Notes: generated from the letters alone by a model not told the origin. 64,000 bases of DNA from CAZYSK01 sp964649415 (GCA_964649415.1 CAZYSK010000015.1:1-64000); one strand, 5' to 3'. Positions 26,871-35,133 are shown, numbered from the stretch's first letter. Made by a program: numbers and translations.

Positions 26871-27833
26871 ATGGCAGGCCTGAGTGCGCAAGCATTTGAT
26901 ACGGCTCCGGACAGGAGTGTCCTGAGACGGAAATACCTGGCCCAATTGCGACAGGTGATCGAAACGTGTTTCAGCGAAGGCGAACTGCGCACGTTCTGCA
27001 AGGACCTGGGCGTAGACTACGGTGCGCTGCCGGGCCGGGGCAAGGCAGAGAAGGCATACGAATTGGTCGGCTATATGGAGCGCCGTGGCCTTACCCCCGA
27101 GCTCGTAGAGTTCGGCAAACGCTTGCGCCCTCGGGCCTCCTGGGACTACATGCCACCCGAGCAGATGCTGGCGCGGATGAAATCCGCATCCGGGCCCACC
27201 AACGGCTTCCCGCCTGCACGCGCGGGAGAACTCACCCTGGACGGGGCAATGGCGACCATCGCCAGCATTCACGATAAATGGCCGACGGCTGATCTGAGCG
27301 CCGTCCGTGACTGGCTGGGAACGATCAAGGATCAGTTGAATAAAGCCGATCATGCGAGCAATCAACTGACTACTAGACTGCAAAGGTGGATCGATCGGTA
27401 CAGGAAAGCCTGGAGAATCGCCCAGGACTGCATCTACTTTCAAAGCTGGCTTTCGCTCAGAATGGACCAGGCCGGGAGAGAGAACGGGCCGGCGTTGGCT
27501 CTGGAGATCAACATGGTCTTCTCACCCATCCGGAGCGATTGTGCGAGCTACATGACGGAAATCGAGAGTACCCGGCTCCTCACACCCAGGGAGGCCGAGA
27601 TTATGCAGACACTCGGCCGTTTCCGGGAGACCATTGAGCGCATCGAAGCCAGCCGGTCTGTGCTGCGAAAGGCCCGACAAGACACGGTTTGTGCACAAGA
27701 GCTTGAGCAAATCCGAGACGACGTAGAGAAACTGTCCAACTGCTCGATCCAACTCTGTCAGTGCCTGCACACGGCCATCAAGGAGATGGTGAACAGAATG
27801 AGCGAACCCATAAGGGCGCTGAAAGAGCTTTGA
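26871..27833 (+). CDS. Protein with N-terminal death-like effector-associated domain (EAD), helical remainder
   Basis: The 320-aa protein has, at residues about 15-85, a domain of the type seen in EAD proteins of NTP-dependent conflict systems: RQVIETCFSEGELRTFCKDL, GVDYGALPGRGKAEKAYELV and YMERRGLTPELVEFG. EADs are adaptor modules that pair a protein with a partner bearing the same domain. The rest (residues 120-320) is helical with coiled-coil character and no catalytic motif I can identify. The ATG at 26871 was preferred to an upstream in-frame start. It is followed after 19 nt by two further unknown genes. No NTPase, CHAT or caspase-like partner is adjacent. Confidence 0.7.
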   Translation: MAGLSAQAFDTAPDRSVLRRKYLAQLRQVIETCFSEGELRTFCKDLGVDYGALPGRGKAEKAYELVGYMERRGLTPELVEFGKRLRPRASWDYMPPEQMLARMKSASGPTNGFPPARAGELTLDGAMATIASIHDKWPTADLSAVRDWLGTIKDQLNKADHASNQLTTRLQRWIDRYRKAWRIAQDCIYFQSWLSLRMDQAGRENGPALALEINMVFSPIRSDCASYMTEIESTRLLTPREAEIMQTLGRFRETIERIEASRSVLRKARQDTVCAQELEQIRDDVEKLSNCSIQLCQCLHTAIKEMVNRMSEPIRALKEL

Positions 27834-27852
27834 GCGCAGGCGGGAGAATGCG

Positions 27853-28542
27853 ATGAAGGATATGGAAACGATCCGGAGTGAATTGGTCGCCCTGAAGATA
27901 GCCCTCTCAGCCAGCGCAGAGCTCACATTTGACGAGGCCCTGGCGCGTATCAGTGAGACCGCCGAGAAGGCGGGGGAGAATGCGCTGGCCCTGGAGGAGA
28001 AGGGGCAGACTGCACAAGCGGAGGTCCTGTACGAGGCGCTCTCCCAGGTCTTCGAGACGGCCGCGCAGCAAGTGCCGGAAGCGGACAGACAGAGAATGGC
28101 CGCGCTGGGCAACTACTGGTCGCTGAAAGCGCAGATGGCACGCCTCGCCCCGGAGCCCACGACCGAGCCCCCAGCACAGCCTGTGCCGCGCATCGAGTTT
28201 GACGCGGATTGGGAGGCTCCGCACAAGCCCTACTCTCGCCTTTACCCGGTGAGGCCCCATGGCCGCGTAAACTTCGGCCCGGACGCAATCCGCGTCGTCG
28301 GACGGACTGGAACAATCCGCGACACCGGAGAACTCAGGCTGACCGCTAAGATAAGTGTGGTGAGGCCCGATCTGAAGAAGCCGTCCGATCTGACAACATC
28401 GATCAAGATAGACTTCCCAACGTCACCGCCGTCCGGTCAATTCGAGATAGGGCGCGCAAGACGGCGGCGGCTTTCTCAGAAGAGGTTCAAGTCAGGGGGA
28501 GTCCTTGGGGACCTCGGTAATCCGAAGAAAGGAGCACCGTGA
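27853..28542 (+). CDS. Unknown protein, second gene of EAD cassette
   Basis: The 229-aa protein has a helical N-terminal half (about 1-95: ELTFDEALARISETAEKAGENALALEEKGQTAQ), reminiscent of TPR-like hairpins. A Pro-rich linker (ATTEPPAQPVP-like, about 99-110) leads to a beta-rich, basic C-terminal half. It ends in a strongly basic tail (GRARRRRLSQKRFKSG) that could bind nucleic acid or acidic partners. I recognise no family. It ends overlapping the next start (GTGATGG), and AAAGGAG lies inside its 3' end as the ribosome site for the third gene. Confidence 0.6.
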   Translation: MKDMETIRSELVALKIALSASAELTFDEALARISETAEKAGENALALEEKGQTAQAEVLYEALSQVFETAAQQVPEADRQRMAALGNYWSLKAQMARLAPEPTTEPPAQPVPRIEFDADWEAPHKPYSRLYPVRPHGRVNFGPDAIRVVGRTGTIRDTGELRLTAKISVVRPDLKKPSDLTTSIKIDFPTSPPSGQFEIGRARRRRLSQKRFKSGGVLGDLGNPKKGAP

Positions 28543-29270
28543 TGGACGATCAGCAAGGCATGCCACGCCAACAGCCTGTACCTCCCAACCTACCCTACCC
28601 AGCCGAGGCCGAGGCCGAGGCCGAGGACGTGGAAACTCGGGTTCGGAGGGACGCGAGCCTGCTGGTCCAATTCCTCCAGGAAAACCCACGGGCACAGGCG
28701 ACCATCGACCGCACCCTCCGGCAGCAACTTCAGGGCGGAGTGAACCCAGAAACGTGGGGAAACATCCTCGGCGGCCTGACGGTGTACGCCGGAGAGGACA
28801 TGGCACGTTTCGTGCTCACGACCTTGCTCAGCGCAGATGAGCTACTCAACCCGGAGAACGCGGCAGGGTACCTGGCGCTGATCGAGCAGCACGTCGGGGC
28901 AGAAACCTGGTCATACCTGCGCAGCCTGATGGCCATGTACAGCCCTGGCGTCAGGGAGGCCTATGCCATCGCCGGCGAGAACCCCCAGGCCTCCCGCATC
29001 ATCAACCGGCGGGTGTTTCTCGACGAGGTCACGGGAGCGTGGCAGGCCTCGTTCGAGATCATCAAGTACAACGGCGAGCGTCTATACCTGGAGGAGACCC
29101 CCACCACGGCCATCGGGCTATGCAACGCGATATTGGACACCTTGAACTTCGCGCCCACTGAAGGCACGCAGCAATTCGTTGACCCAAGCGCACTCGAATC
29201 CCTGATCAGCCTGGCCTATGCCTTCGTTGAGCGCTTTGCCCCCGAGCTACTGGCGGAAGAGACGGATTAG
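28542..29270 (+). CDS. Unknown helical protein, third gene of EAD cassette
   Basis: The 242-aa protein starts at the ATG at 28542 (a GTG at 28539 is equally placed), overlapping the previous stop. After a Pro/Ala/Glu-rich start (PAEAEAEAEDVE), residues 35-140 are helical (LLVQFLQENPRAQATIDRTL, NILGGLTVYAGEDMARFVL). A beta-containing part follows (RRVFLDEVTGAWQASFEIIKY). There is no signal peptide, membrane segment or catalytic motif. Tight spacing of all three genes indicates one functional unit. I do not recognise the family. Confidence 0.6.
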   Translation: MDDQQGMPRQQPVPPNLPYPAEAEAEAEDVETRVRRDASLLVQFLQENPRAQATIDRTLRQQLQGGVNPETWGNILGGLTVYAGEDMARFVLTTLLSADELLNPENAAGYLALIEQHVGAETWSYLRSLMAMYSPGVREAYAIAGENPQASRIINRRVFLDEVTGAWQASFEIIKYNGERLYLEETPTTAIGLCNAILDTLNFAPTEGTQQFVDPSALESLISLAYAFVERFAPELLAEETD

Positions 29271-29365
29271 GCACCCAGCCCCCGACGCTTCCCCGTCTGG
29301 ACATCTCAATTGACGCTCCGGCAATCGCGGAGCTGGCGATCACGCGGACAAACCACATCCAAACG

Positions 29366-29719
29366 ATGACAGCCGGTTTCTTCGAGCGGGTGTACCGACT
29401 GGTACAGCAGGTGCCGCCCGGCCGGGTTACTTCCTACGGGGCGATTGCTCGTATGCTGGGCTACCCTCACGCGGCGCGCACCGTTGGCTGGGCACTGCAC
29501 AGCCTGCCTGAGGGCACGGACGTGCCATGGCATCGCGTCATCAACAGCCGGGGACACATCCCTGCCAAGGGCCGGGAGAAAAGCGCCGAACACCAGCGGG
29601 CATTGCTGCAGGCCGAAGGAGTGCATTTCGGTGAAGGCGGCACCGTGGACTGGGAGCGCTTCGGATGGGAGGGGCTGGCCTGGCCCGATATCGAGGACTT
29701 GATGCGCGCAGATCTATGA
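29366..29719 (+). CDS. Alkyltransferase-like protein (ATL, MGMT DNA-binding fold)
   Basis: The 117-aa protein has the O6-alkylguanine transferase DNA-binding fold: FFERVYRLVQQVPPGRVTSYGAIARMLGYPHAARTVGWAL, then VPWHRVINSRGHIP. The reactive Cys of the PCHR motif is Trp here (PWHR), which defines alkyltransferase-like proteins that bind and flag O6-alkylguanine without repairing it, usually for nucleotide excision repair. Its last codons overlap the kinase start by ATGA. Confidence 0.9.
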   Translation: MTAGFFERVYRLVQQVPPGRVTSYGAIARMLGYPHAARTVGWALHSLPEGTDVPWHRVINSRGHIPAKGREKSAEHQRALLQAEGVHFGEGGTVDWERFGWEGLAWPDIEDLMRADL

Positions 29720-31893
29720 AACCCACACTCTACTCTAGCATCTTCGCGGCCACAGCCCTGATCTCGGCGCTCGTCGCATCCATTGCCTGGCAGCGGCGTT
29801 CCATCCGCGGCGGGAGACCTCTCGCCCTGATGATGGTCGCTGTGACCGAGTGGGCACTGATGGCGGCGCTGGAAGCGGCGGCCGTCGAACTGCCGACCAA
29901 AATCCTGCTGTCGAAGCTGGAGTACGTGGGGTCCACCAGCGCCACGGTGTTCCTGCTCGTCTTCGCACTGGAGTACACGCGCCACGATGAGTGGCTAACG
30001 CCTCGCAATATCGCGCTGCTGTGGATCGTTCCAATCCTCAACATGGGCCTGGCAGCCACGAACGAGTGGCACAAGCTCGTCTGGACCGGCTTCTCGCCCG
30101 GTCGCGACGGGACCAACCTGCTGATCTACCATCACGGCCCCGGCTTCTGGTTCGTGATGGCGTCCGTGTATGTGTACCTATCTGTAGCAGCCTTGCTGCT
30201 GTTCAGAGCCGCCCTGCGTCCCTCAGCCCTGCACCGCCGCCAGGGAGCGGCACTGCTGCTAGCCTCTGTGGCTCCGTGGGTGGGGAGCATCATATACACG
30301 CTGGACATGAGCCCGATTCCCGGCCTGGACATCATTCCCTTAACCTTCACGCTCACCGGGCTGGTGTTGATATGGGGCATCCTGCGCGTTCATCTGCTCG
30401 ACCTGGTTCCGGTGGCACGCGATACGCTGATCGAGCATATGAGCGATGGCGTACTCGTCCTCGACGCACAAGACCGCATCGTGGATATCAATCCGTCCGC
30501 GCAGCAACTGCTGGCGGGCGGCGACTCCTCGCTGATCGGGCGACCGGTCGGGCAGGTACTGGACACGTGGCCCGGCATAGCCCTCCAAGCCGAGCGCGGG
30601 CAGGCGTCGGAGGTCATCCTCGACAAGGACAGAACCGAACCCCGGTTCATGGACGTACGCGTGTCTCGCGTGTTCGACCGAGAGCACGTCCACATCGGAC
30701 ACCTGGTCGTCTTGAGAGACGTCACCGAACGCAAGCAAGCAGAGACCGCTCTGCAGGAGCTCAACGCGACACTAGAGGCGCGAGTGGCTGCCCGCACCGC
30801 CGATGCCCGCGCCGAGAAGGAAAAGGTTGAGGCTATTCTGCGCAGCGTGGGCGACGCCATCATCCTGGCCGATCTGGAGATGCAGATACAGTACGTCAAT
30901 CGCGCCTTCACGACGCTCACCGGCTATAGCGCAGACGAGGTCCTGGGACGCCCGATAGCCGCGGCCGGGGTCGGGGTGGCGTCCGAGCAGGTTCTGGAGT
31001 CCATCACCAGCGCCCTGTCTCAAGGTAACACCTGGCACGGGGAGGTGGAAGGCCAGACCAAGGACGGGCGCACGTTCGACGCCGTGCTGACTGTCGCCCC
31101 TGTATACGGTGCGGATAGGCAGATCGAGGGGTGCGTCTCCAGTCTCCTAGATATCAGCCCACAGAGGGAGCTGGAACGGGCACGCACGCGGTTCATGACC
31201 AACGTGTCTCACGAGCTGCGCACGCCGGTCACGAGCATCAAGCTCCACTTGCACCTGCTGAAACAGGAGCGACGGCAGGACATGATTGAGCAGCATCATC
31301 ACATGCTGACAGAGGAAACCACTCGGTTGGAGCATCTGATTCTGGACATACTGGAGTTAGCGAGGTTGGACAGTGGACGGGGTACGAGAGAGTGGCAGCC
31401 CGTCTCGCTGTCCGGTGTCATAGAAGATGTAGTCACGCGCTATGGGCAACAGGCCGAGGCAGCAGACCTGACGCTGAGAGCGCAACCAGCGCCGCCTGAC
31501 CTGCCGCTGGTCACGGGGGATCGCGACCAGTTGCTTCGCGCCCTCGAAGAAGTGGTGGAGAATGCGGTCGCCTTCACGCCCGCGGGTGGACAGGTGAGCG
31601 TCGAGGCAGGCACCGTCGAGGAGGATGACCATCTATGGGTGACTGTCGCTGTGCGCGACACCGGCACCGGCATTTCAACAGATGATCAGAGGCAGATCTT
31701 CGATCGCTTCCATCGGGGGCACGTGGCCGAGCCAGGGCACATCTCCGGCGCAGGCTTGGGGTTAAGTATAGCTGAAGGGATCATGCGCTTCCACGGAGGG
31801 CGGATAACTGTCAAAAGCGAGATCGGGCAGGGAAGCACGTTCACCCTCTGGCTTCGGGGCTCTGGCGAAACGGCAGGCAGCGGACAGAACTGA
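29716..31893 (+). CDS. Sensor histidine kinase, 7TM-PAS-PAS-HisKA-HATPase
   Basis: The 725-aa membrane sensor kinase has seven hydrophobic segments in residues 1-225, matching the histidine kinase 7TM input domain. PAS 1 covers about 235-345 (DTLIEHMSDGVLVLDAQDRIVDINPS). A short coiled coil precedes PAS 2 (370-490, SVGDAIILADLEMQIQYVNRAF). HisKA follows with phospho-acceptor H499 in NVSHELRTPVTS. The ATPase domain has the N box (EEVVENAVAFTP), DTGTGIS and GAGLGLSIAEGIM. The ATG at 29716 overlaps the ATL stop. No response regulator is adjacent. Confidence 0.92.
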   Translation: MKPTLYSSIFAATALISALVASIAWQRRSIRGGRPLALMMVAVTEWALMAALEAAAVELPTKILLSKLEYVGSTSATVFLLVFALEYTRHDEWLTPRNIALLWIVPILNMGLAATNEWHKLVWTGFSPGRDGTNLLIYHHGPGFWFVMASVYVYLSVAALLLFRAALRPSALHRRQGAALLLASVAPWVGSIIYTLDMSPIPGLDIIPLTFTLTGLVLIWGILRVHLLDLVPVARDTLIEHMSDGVLVLDAQDRIVDINPSAQQLLAGGDSSLIGRPVGQVLDTWPGIALQAERGQASEVILDKDRTEPRFMDVRVSRVFDREHVHIGHLVVLRDVTERKQAETALQELNATLEARVAARTADARAEKEKVEAILRSVGDAIILADLEMQIQYVNRAFTTLTGYSADEVLGRPIAAAGVGVASEQVLESITSALSQGNTWHGEVEGQTKDGRTFDAVLTVAPVYGADRQIEGCVSSLLDISPQRELERARTRFMTNVSHELRTPVTSIKLHLHLLKQERRQDMIEQHHHMLTEETTRLEHLILDILELARLDSGRGTREWQPVSLSGVIEDVVTRYGQQAEAADLTLRAQPAPPDLPLVTGDRDQLLRALEEVVENAVAFTPAGGQVSVEAGTVEEDDHLWVTVAVRDTGTGISTDDQRQIFDRFHRGHVAEPGHISGAGLGLSIAEGIMRFHGGRITVKSEIGQGSTFTLWLRGSGETAGSGQN

Positions 31894-32037
31894 GGGCTCC
31901 CAACCCAGAGGTGCCACGGGCCAATGGGCGGTTCTGCGCAAGTCGCGAGCCGCCTCGATTCTTGTCGAGACGCCAGCGCCCTCCACGTCGTGCCAAGGGG
32001 CGAAGCCTCGTGGCCGCCATCGAGAAAGGAGGACATC

Positions 32038-32871
32038 TTGGACTTTCACAGCCAACACACCGTTATCACCGGCGGTTCCAGCGGGATCGGACGGGCGACG
32101 GCGCGCCTGCTGACCAAGCGTGGCGCCCACGTCTCGATCATCGCCCGGCGGCAAGGACTGCTGGACGAGACATTGGCCGAACTGGAGGCACTGCGGCAGG
32201 ATCCAGCGCAGCGGCTGCGAGCCGCGTGCGCCGACGTGACGGACTGGGACCAGACACAGAAGGCCATCGGCACGCTCACCACAGACGGCTACGCGCCCGA
32301 CACGCTGATCAACGCGGCGGGCTTCGCCCATCCCGGCTACTGCGAGGAACTGCCGCTCGACATCTACCGCAAGACGATGGACGTGGACTACTTCGGCACC
32401 CTGCACGCGGTTAAGGCTGCTCTGCCGGCTATGATGGAGCAGCGCAGCGGCCACATCGTCAACTTCTCCTCGATGGCCGGGTACCTGGGGGTGTTCGGCT
32501 ACACGGCCTACAGTGCCGCCAAGTTCGCCGTGCGTGGGTTTTCGGACGTGCTGCGCGCGGAGATGAAGCCCCACGGTATTCACGTCTCCGTCGTCTTTCC
32601 CCCAGACACCGACACACCACAGCTTCACTACGAGAACCAGTTCAAGCCTCTGGAAACCCGCCGCATCGCGGGTGCCGCACGGGCGCTGACGGCCGATCAG
32701 GTCGCCCAGGCTCTGGTGCGCGGCATCGAGCGACGGCAGGTGTACATCCTGCCCGGCTTTGAGGCCCAGCTCAGCTTCGCCCTCTGCAACGGCGTCTGCG
32801 GGCTGTTTCACTGGTACTTCGATCGGGTGGTGGCCAAGGTCGGCAATGACAGGCGGACGAATAACAAATGA
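32038..32871 (+). CDS. Short-chain dehydrogenase, KDSR-like
   Basis: The 277-aa SDR has the cofactor loop TGGSSGIG, NAAG (INAAGFAHPG), catalytic Ser in NFSSMAGYLG and YxxxK in YSAAKFAVRGFSD. The layout resembles 3-ketodihydrosphingosine reductases (a longer C-terminus, ending in a hydrophobic YFDRVVAKVG stretch). The TTG at 32038 is preceded by AAAGGAGG with good spacing, while the open frame upstream has no SDR similarity. The last residues (RRTNNK) are encoded by the start of an ACAAATGA-type repeat. Substrate assignment is tentative. Confidence 0.8.
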   Translation: MDFHSQHTVITGGSSGIGRATARLLTKRGAHVSIIARRQGLLDETLAELEALRQDPAQRLRAACADVTDWDQTQKAIGTLTTDGYAPDTLINAAGFAHPGYCEELPLDIYRKTMDVDYFGTLHAVKAALPAMMEQRSGHIVNFSSMAGYLGVFGYTAYSAAKFAVRGFSDVLRAEMKPHGIHVSVVFPPDTDTPQLHYENQFKPLETRRIAGAARALTADQVAQALVRGIERRQVYILPGFEAQLSFALCNGVCGLFHWYFDRVVAKVGNDRRTNNK

Positions 32872-32920
32872 CAAATGAAGCAAATGACAAATAAGAACGG
32901 CTGAAGCCGTTACTACGAAC
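32859..32920. repeat. ACAAATGA-type short tandem repeat followed by hairpin repeat
   Basis: About 32859-32895 holds degenerate AACAAATG/AAGCAAATG units overlapping the SDR stop. AACGGC-TGAA-GCCGTT (32896-32911) is a perfect 6-bp hairpin followed by ACTACGAAC. The latter is shared with the repeats at 34394-34417 and, degenerately, at 34345-34367. Confidence 0.8.
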
Positions 32921-32972
32921 AAATCCAGAAGTGGATTGTGTGTGGTCAGGAATGCAGAAAGGGGGATTCTCG

Positions 32973-33428
32973 ATGAGGTTTGGCAGTATGGAGTACCTGG
33001 AGGAGATTAAGCGACGCAGCAACGCCGACGAGGCGTATCAACGCCTGGCCAAGGATGAGAGCGACTCCTACCTGATGGTCATCAAGGCGGAGCCCGACAA
33101 AGGCATCCAGGAAACACTGGCCGTGGGCTATGCCGCGGAGCACGGGACCATCACCGATATCTGGATCGGGGAGCGAGAGACAGATTTCACGCTGCAGGGG
33201 CCGTACGGCGTGTGGGTCCGGATTCTGACGGGTGATCTGGATGCCAACAAGGCCATGATGATGCGCAAGCTCAAGGTCAAGGGGAACCTGCTGCAACTGC
33301 TGAAGACAGCCGATGCCACCATCCGCTGGCTGGAGGTGCTGCAGACCATCCCCACCGAGTTCGATGGGGAATACGCCGAGCAGAGCTTTCCGGCTGCCCA
33401 AGACCCCAAAGGTCTCAGAGACCTTTAG
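32973..33428 (+). CDS. SCP2 sterol-binding-like small protein
   Basis: The 151-aa protein resembles SCP2-type lipid-carrier domains: an N-terminal helix with EEIKRRSNADEAYQRL, a beta region with an ITDIWIGERETDFTLQGPYGVWVRILTGDLDANKAMM core, and KLKVKGNLLQLLK, the family's late helix. It may carry an acyl or polyprenyl lipid. It lies between two SDR genes, so a joint role in lipid metabolism is plausible. The ATG at 32973 has AAAGGGGG upstream. The final residues DPKGLRDL and the stop are encoded within a palindrome. Confidence 0.65.
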   Translation: MRFGSMEYLEEIKRRSNADEAYQRLAKDESDSYLMVIKAEPDKGIQETLAVGYAAEHGTITDIWIGERETDFTLQGPYGVWVRILTGDLDANKAMMMRKLKVKGNLLQLLKTADATIRWLEVLQTIPTEFDGEYAEQSFPAAQDPKGLRDL

Positions 33429-33434
33429 GGTCTT
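33400..33434. repeat. Near-perfect palindrome spanning the stop of the SCP2-like gene
   Basis: AAGACCCCAAAGGTCTC (33400-33416) pairs with GAGACCTTTAGGGTCTT (33418-33434) around one base, with one mismatch. It gives a very stable stem whose sequence supplies the gene's last codons and its TAG. It may double as a terminator, although the T-run is only TCTT. Confidence 0.8.
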
Positions 33435-33467
33435 CTGGATTCGAGGACGGAAACGGAGACCTGAACG

Positions 33468-34352
33468 ATGACTGAGGGAACAATAGACCTGAGTGGCAAG
33501 ACTGCGATTATCACCGGCGGAGGCTCTGGCATCGGAGCGGGCATCGCGCGCATGTTTGGTTCGCTGGGCGCCAACCTGGTCATCGGCGACGTCGAGAGCG
33601 AGACCGCCGACGAGGTCGCCGGTGAATTGGAGCAGGCGGGCTATCCGATCCTGACGGTCGAGGTGGACGTACAGGACGCCGAACAGGTGGACGCGCTGGT
33701 CGAACAGACCGTCGCCCGCTTTGGCGGGGTGGACATCCTGGTCAATTCAGCCGGCGTGGGCACCGTGTCGCCCATCGTAGACATGCTGGAGGAGGAATGG
33801 GACTGGGTAGTGGGTGTCAATCTCAAGGGCACCTTCCTCTGCACCCGTGCCGTGGTTCGCTGGTGGCTCCAGAACGAGCGGAGAGGCAAGATCATCAACC
33901 TTTCATCCATCAACGAGGCCGTCCCGCTGGCGGGCGAGGCCCACTACTGCGCCACCAAGGGGGGTGTGATGATGTTCACCCGCTCGGCGGCGCTGGAACT
34001 GGCTCCCTACGGCATCCACGTCAACGCGCTCGCCCCGGGGATGATCGAGACGCCGATGACAGAGGAAGTGACCGTGATACCCGAGCTCCACGCGGCCCAT
34101 ATGAAGCAGGTCGCTTTTGGGCGCTTCGGCCGACCAGAGGACGTGGCCAAGGTAGCCGCCTTCCTGGCGTCGCCCTGGTCGGACTGGGTCACCGGCGCGA
34201 GCATCCCGGTAGATGGCGGCATGCATCTGATCGGCGAGGAAAGCTACAACTGGGCCATCGAGCGCGCTATGGGGCACCACGACCAGATCCCCAGGGTGCC
34301 CATGTGCTGGCCACCGGGAGCGCTGGAGGAACAGGGCGAGGGGGACGGCTGA
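33468..34352 (+). CDS. Short-chain dehydrogenase/reductase (classical SDR)
   Basis: The 294-aa SDR has TGGGSGIGAGIARMFG (cofactor loop), VIGDVES (an Asp after beta-2, favouring NAD over NADP), VNSAGVG, NLSSINEAVPL and YCATKGGVMMFTRSAALELAPYGIHVNALAPG, with catalytic Ser, Tyr and Lys all present. The C-terminal DWVTGASIPVDGGMHL is typical of the glucose-1-dehydrogenase/FabG-like branch. An extra about 30-residue tail follows. Its TGA lies inside a CGGCTGAAG repeat. Confidence 0.88.
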   Translation: MTEGTIDLSGKTAIITGGGSGIGAGIARMFGSLGANLVIGDVESETADEVAGELEQAGYPILTVEVDVQDAEQVDALVEQTVARFGGVDILVNSAGVGTVSPIVDMLEEEWDWVVGVNLKGTFLCTRAVVRWWLQNERRGKIINLSSINEAVPLAGEAHYCATKGGVMMFTRSAALELAPYGIHVNALAPGMIETPMTEEVTVIPELHAAHMKQVAFGRFGRPEDVAKVAAFLASPWSDWVTGASIPVDGGMHLIGEESYNWAIERAMGHHDQIPRVPMCWPPGALEEQGEGDG

Positions 34353-34417
34353 AGCTGTTGCCGCGAATGAATGAATCCAAGAACACTGAGAGGCCGGCTG
34401 AAGCCGTTACTACGAAC
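34345..34417. repeat. Two copies of a hairpin repeat (CTGAAGCCGTTACTACGAAC family)
   Basis: Copy one is ACGGCTGAAGCTGTTG at 34345-34360, followed by CCGCGAA. Copy two is CCGGCTGAAGCCGTTAC at 34394-34410, followed by TACGAAC. The first supplies the TGA stop of the upstream SDR. Related copies are at 32896 and, diverged, at 2110-2134 in reverse. Confidence 0.75.
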
Positions 34418-34441
34418 GAATTGGGGAACGGAGGAAGAGAC

Positions 34442-34873
34442 ATGAAACGCCCGACAGGCATCACTGTCACTGCTGTATTGCTGCTTCTGACCGCGGTGGG
34501 CACGCTCCTGTTCTGGCTCACGTTTTTCGCAGACCTGGACGGCCAGCGAGCCGGCACGCTGGCATCCCGGTCCGCCGCATGGTTTGCCTGGGAGCTCTCG
34601 TTCCCGCTGGCTGACCTGTGGATGGCCGTGACCGCTATCCTGGCAGCGGTGGGGCTGTGGCGCATGCGACCAGGTGGGCTTCTCTTCGCGCTGGTCAGCG
34701 GGGGCGCTATGGTATTCCTAGGACTCATGGATGCGCTGTTCTTCCTGCAAAACGGCCTTTACCTGCCCATGACGGGCGAGATAGCGATAGAGATGTTCAT
34801 CCACGCGTGGACGACGGGTTTTGGCCTCTTCACCATCATCTGGGTCTGGAACCGGCGTGCGGCGCTCATCTGA
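34442..34873 (+). CDS. Small four-helix membrane protein, unknown
   Basis: The 143-aa protein has four hydrophobic segments (about residues 6-28, 45-68, 75-97 and 112-134) and few charged residues. The start is ITVTAVLLLLTAVGTLLFWLTFF and the end IIWVWNRRAALI. The ATG at 34442 follows GGAGG. I do not recognise the family. It is followed by a 300-nt noncoding stretch rich in repeats. Confidence 0.6.
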   Translation: MKRPTGITVTAVLLLLTAVGTLLFWLTFFADLDGQRAGTLASRSAAWFAWELSFPLADLWMAVTAILAAVGLWRMRPGGLLFALVSGGAMVFLGLMDALFFLQNGLYLPMTGEIAIEMFIHAWTTGFGLFTIIWVWNRRAALI

Positions 34874-34878
34874 TGGAA

Positions 34879-34994
34879 GAGCGACCAAGATGGTCGCGGT
34901 CCGGCAGCCCGCCTGTACGCACAGAGCGACCAGGATGGTCGCGGTCCGACGAACTCGCCTGCATGTGAAGAGCGACCAAGATGGTCGCGGTCCG
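34879..34994. repeat. Three 25-bp hairpin repeats at 45-46 bp spacing
   Basis: Copies at 34879-34903, 34924-34948 and 34970-34994 share GAGCGACCARGATGGTCGC followed by GGTCCG. Each contains the inverted repeat GCGACCA/TGGTCGC with a 3-nt loop. Spacers of 20 and 21 bp are themselves similar (both carry CGCCTG), so this is duplicated intergenic sequence and not an immune array. Confidence 0.9.
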
Positions 34995-35038
34995 TAGGAA
35001 CGATCTTCGTTTTCAAACAGCTCGCAGCGCCCATTTTC

Positions 35039-35095
35039 TGATTTGCTGATCTGCTGATTTGTCCATTTGCTCATTTGTTCATTCTTCATTTGCTC
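35039..35095. repeat. TGATTTGC-type octamer tandem repeat
   Basis: Seven degenerate 8-bp units (TGATTTGC, TGATCTGC, TGATTTGT, CCATTTGC, TCATTTGT, TCATTCTT, CATTTGCT) end just upstream of the mannosidase promoter. They resemble, in inverse orientation, the ACAAATGA tract at 32859. Confidence 0.8.
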
Positions 35096-35105
35096 TGCAT
35101 CCACC

Positions 35106-35133
35106 TTGACTCTCTGCCCCAGACGCCTATAAT
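35106..35133 (+). promoter_or_regulatory. Near-consensus promoter for beta-mannosidase
   Basis: TTGACT (35106-35111), 16-nt spacer and TATAAT (35128-35133), about 40 nt before the ATG at 35174. Confidence 0.65.

Noticed and set aside
29366..29719. Active O6-methylguanine methyltransferase
   Set aside because: The reactive cysteine position reads PWHR, so transfer chemistry is not expected; the protein fits the non-catalytic alkyltransferase-like class.
34879..34994. Possible CRISPR array (three 25-bp repeats with 20-21 bp spacers)
   Set aside because: The spacers resemble each other (both contain CGCCTG), there are only three units, and no cas gene is present. It fits duplicated intergenic hairpins.
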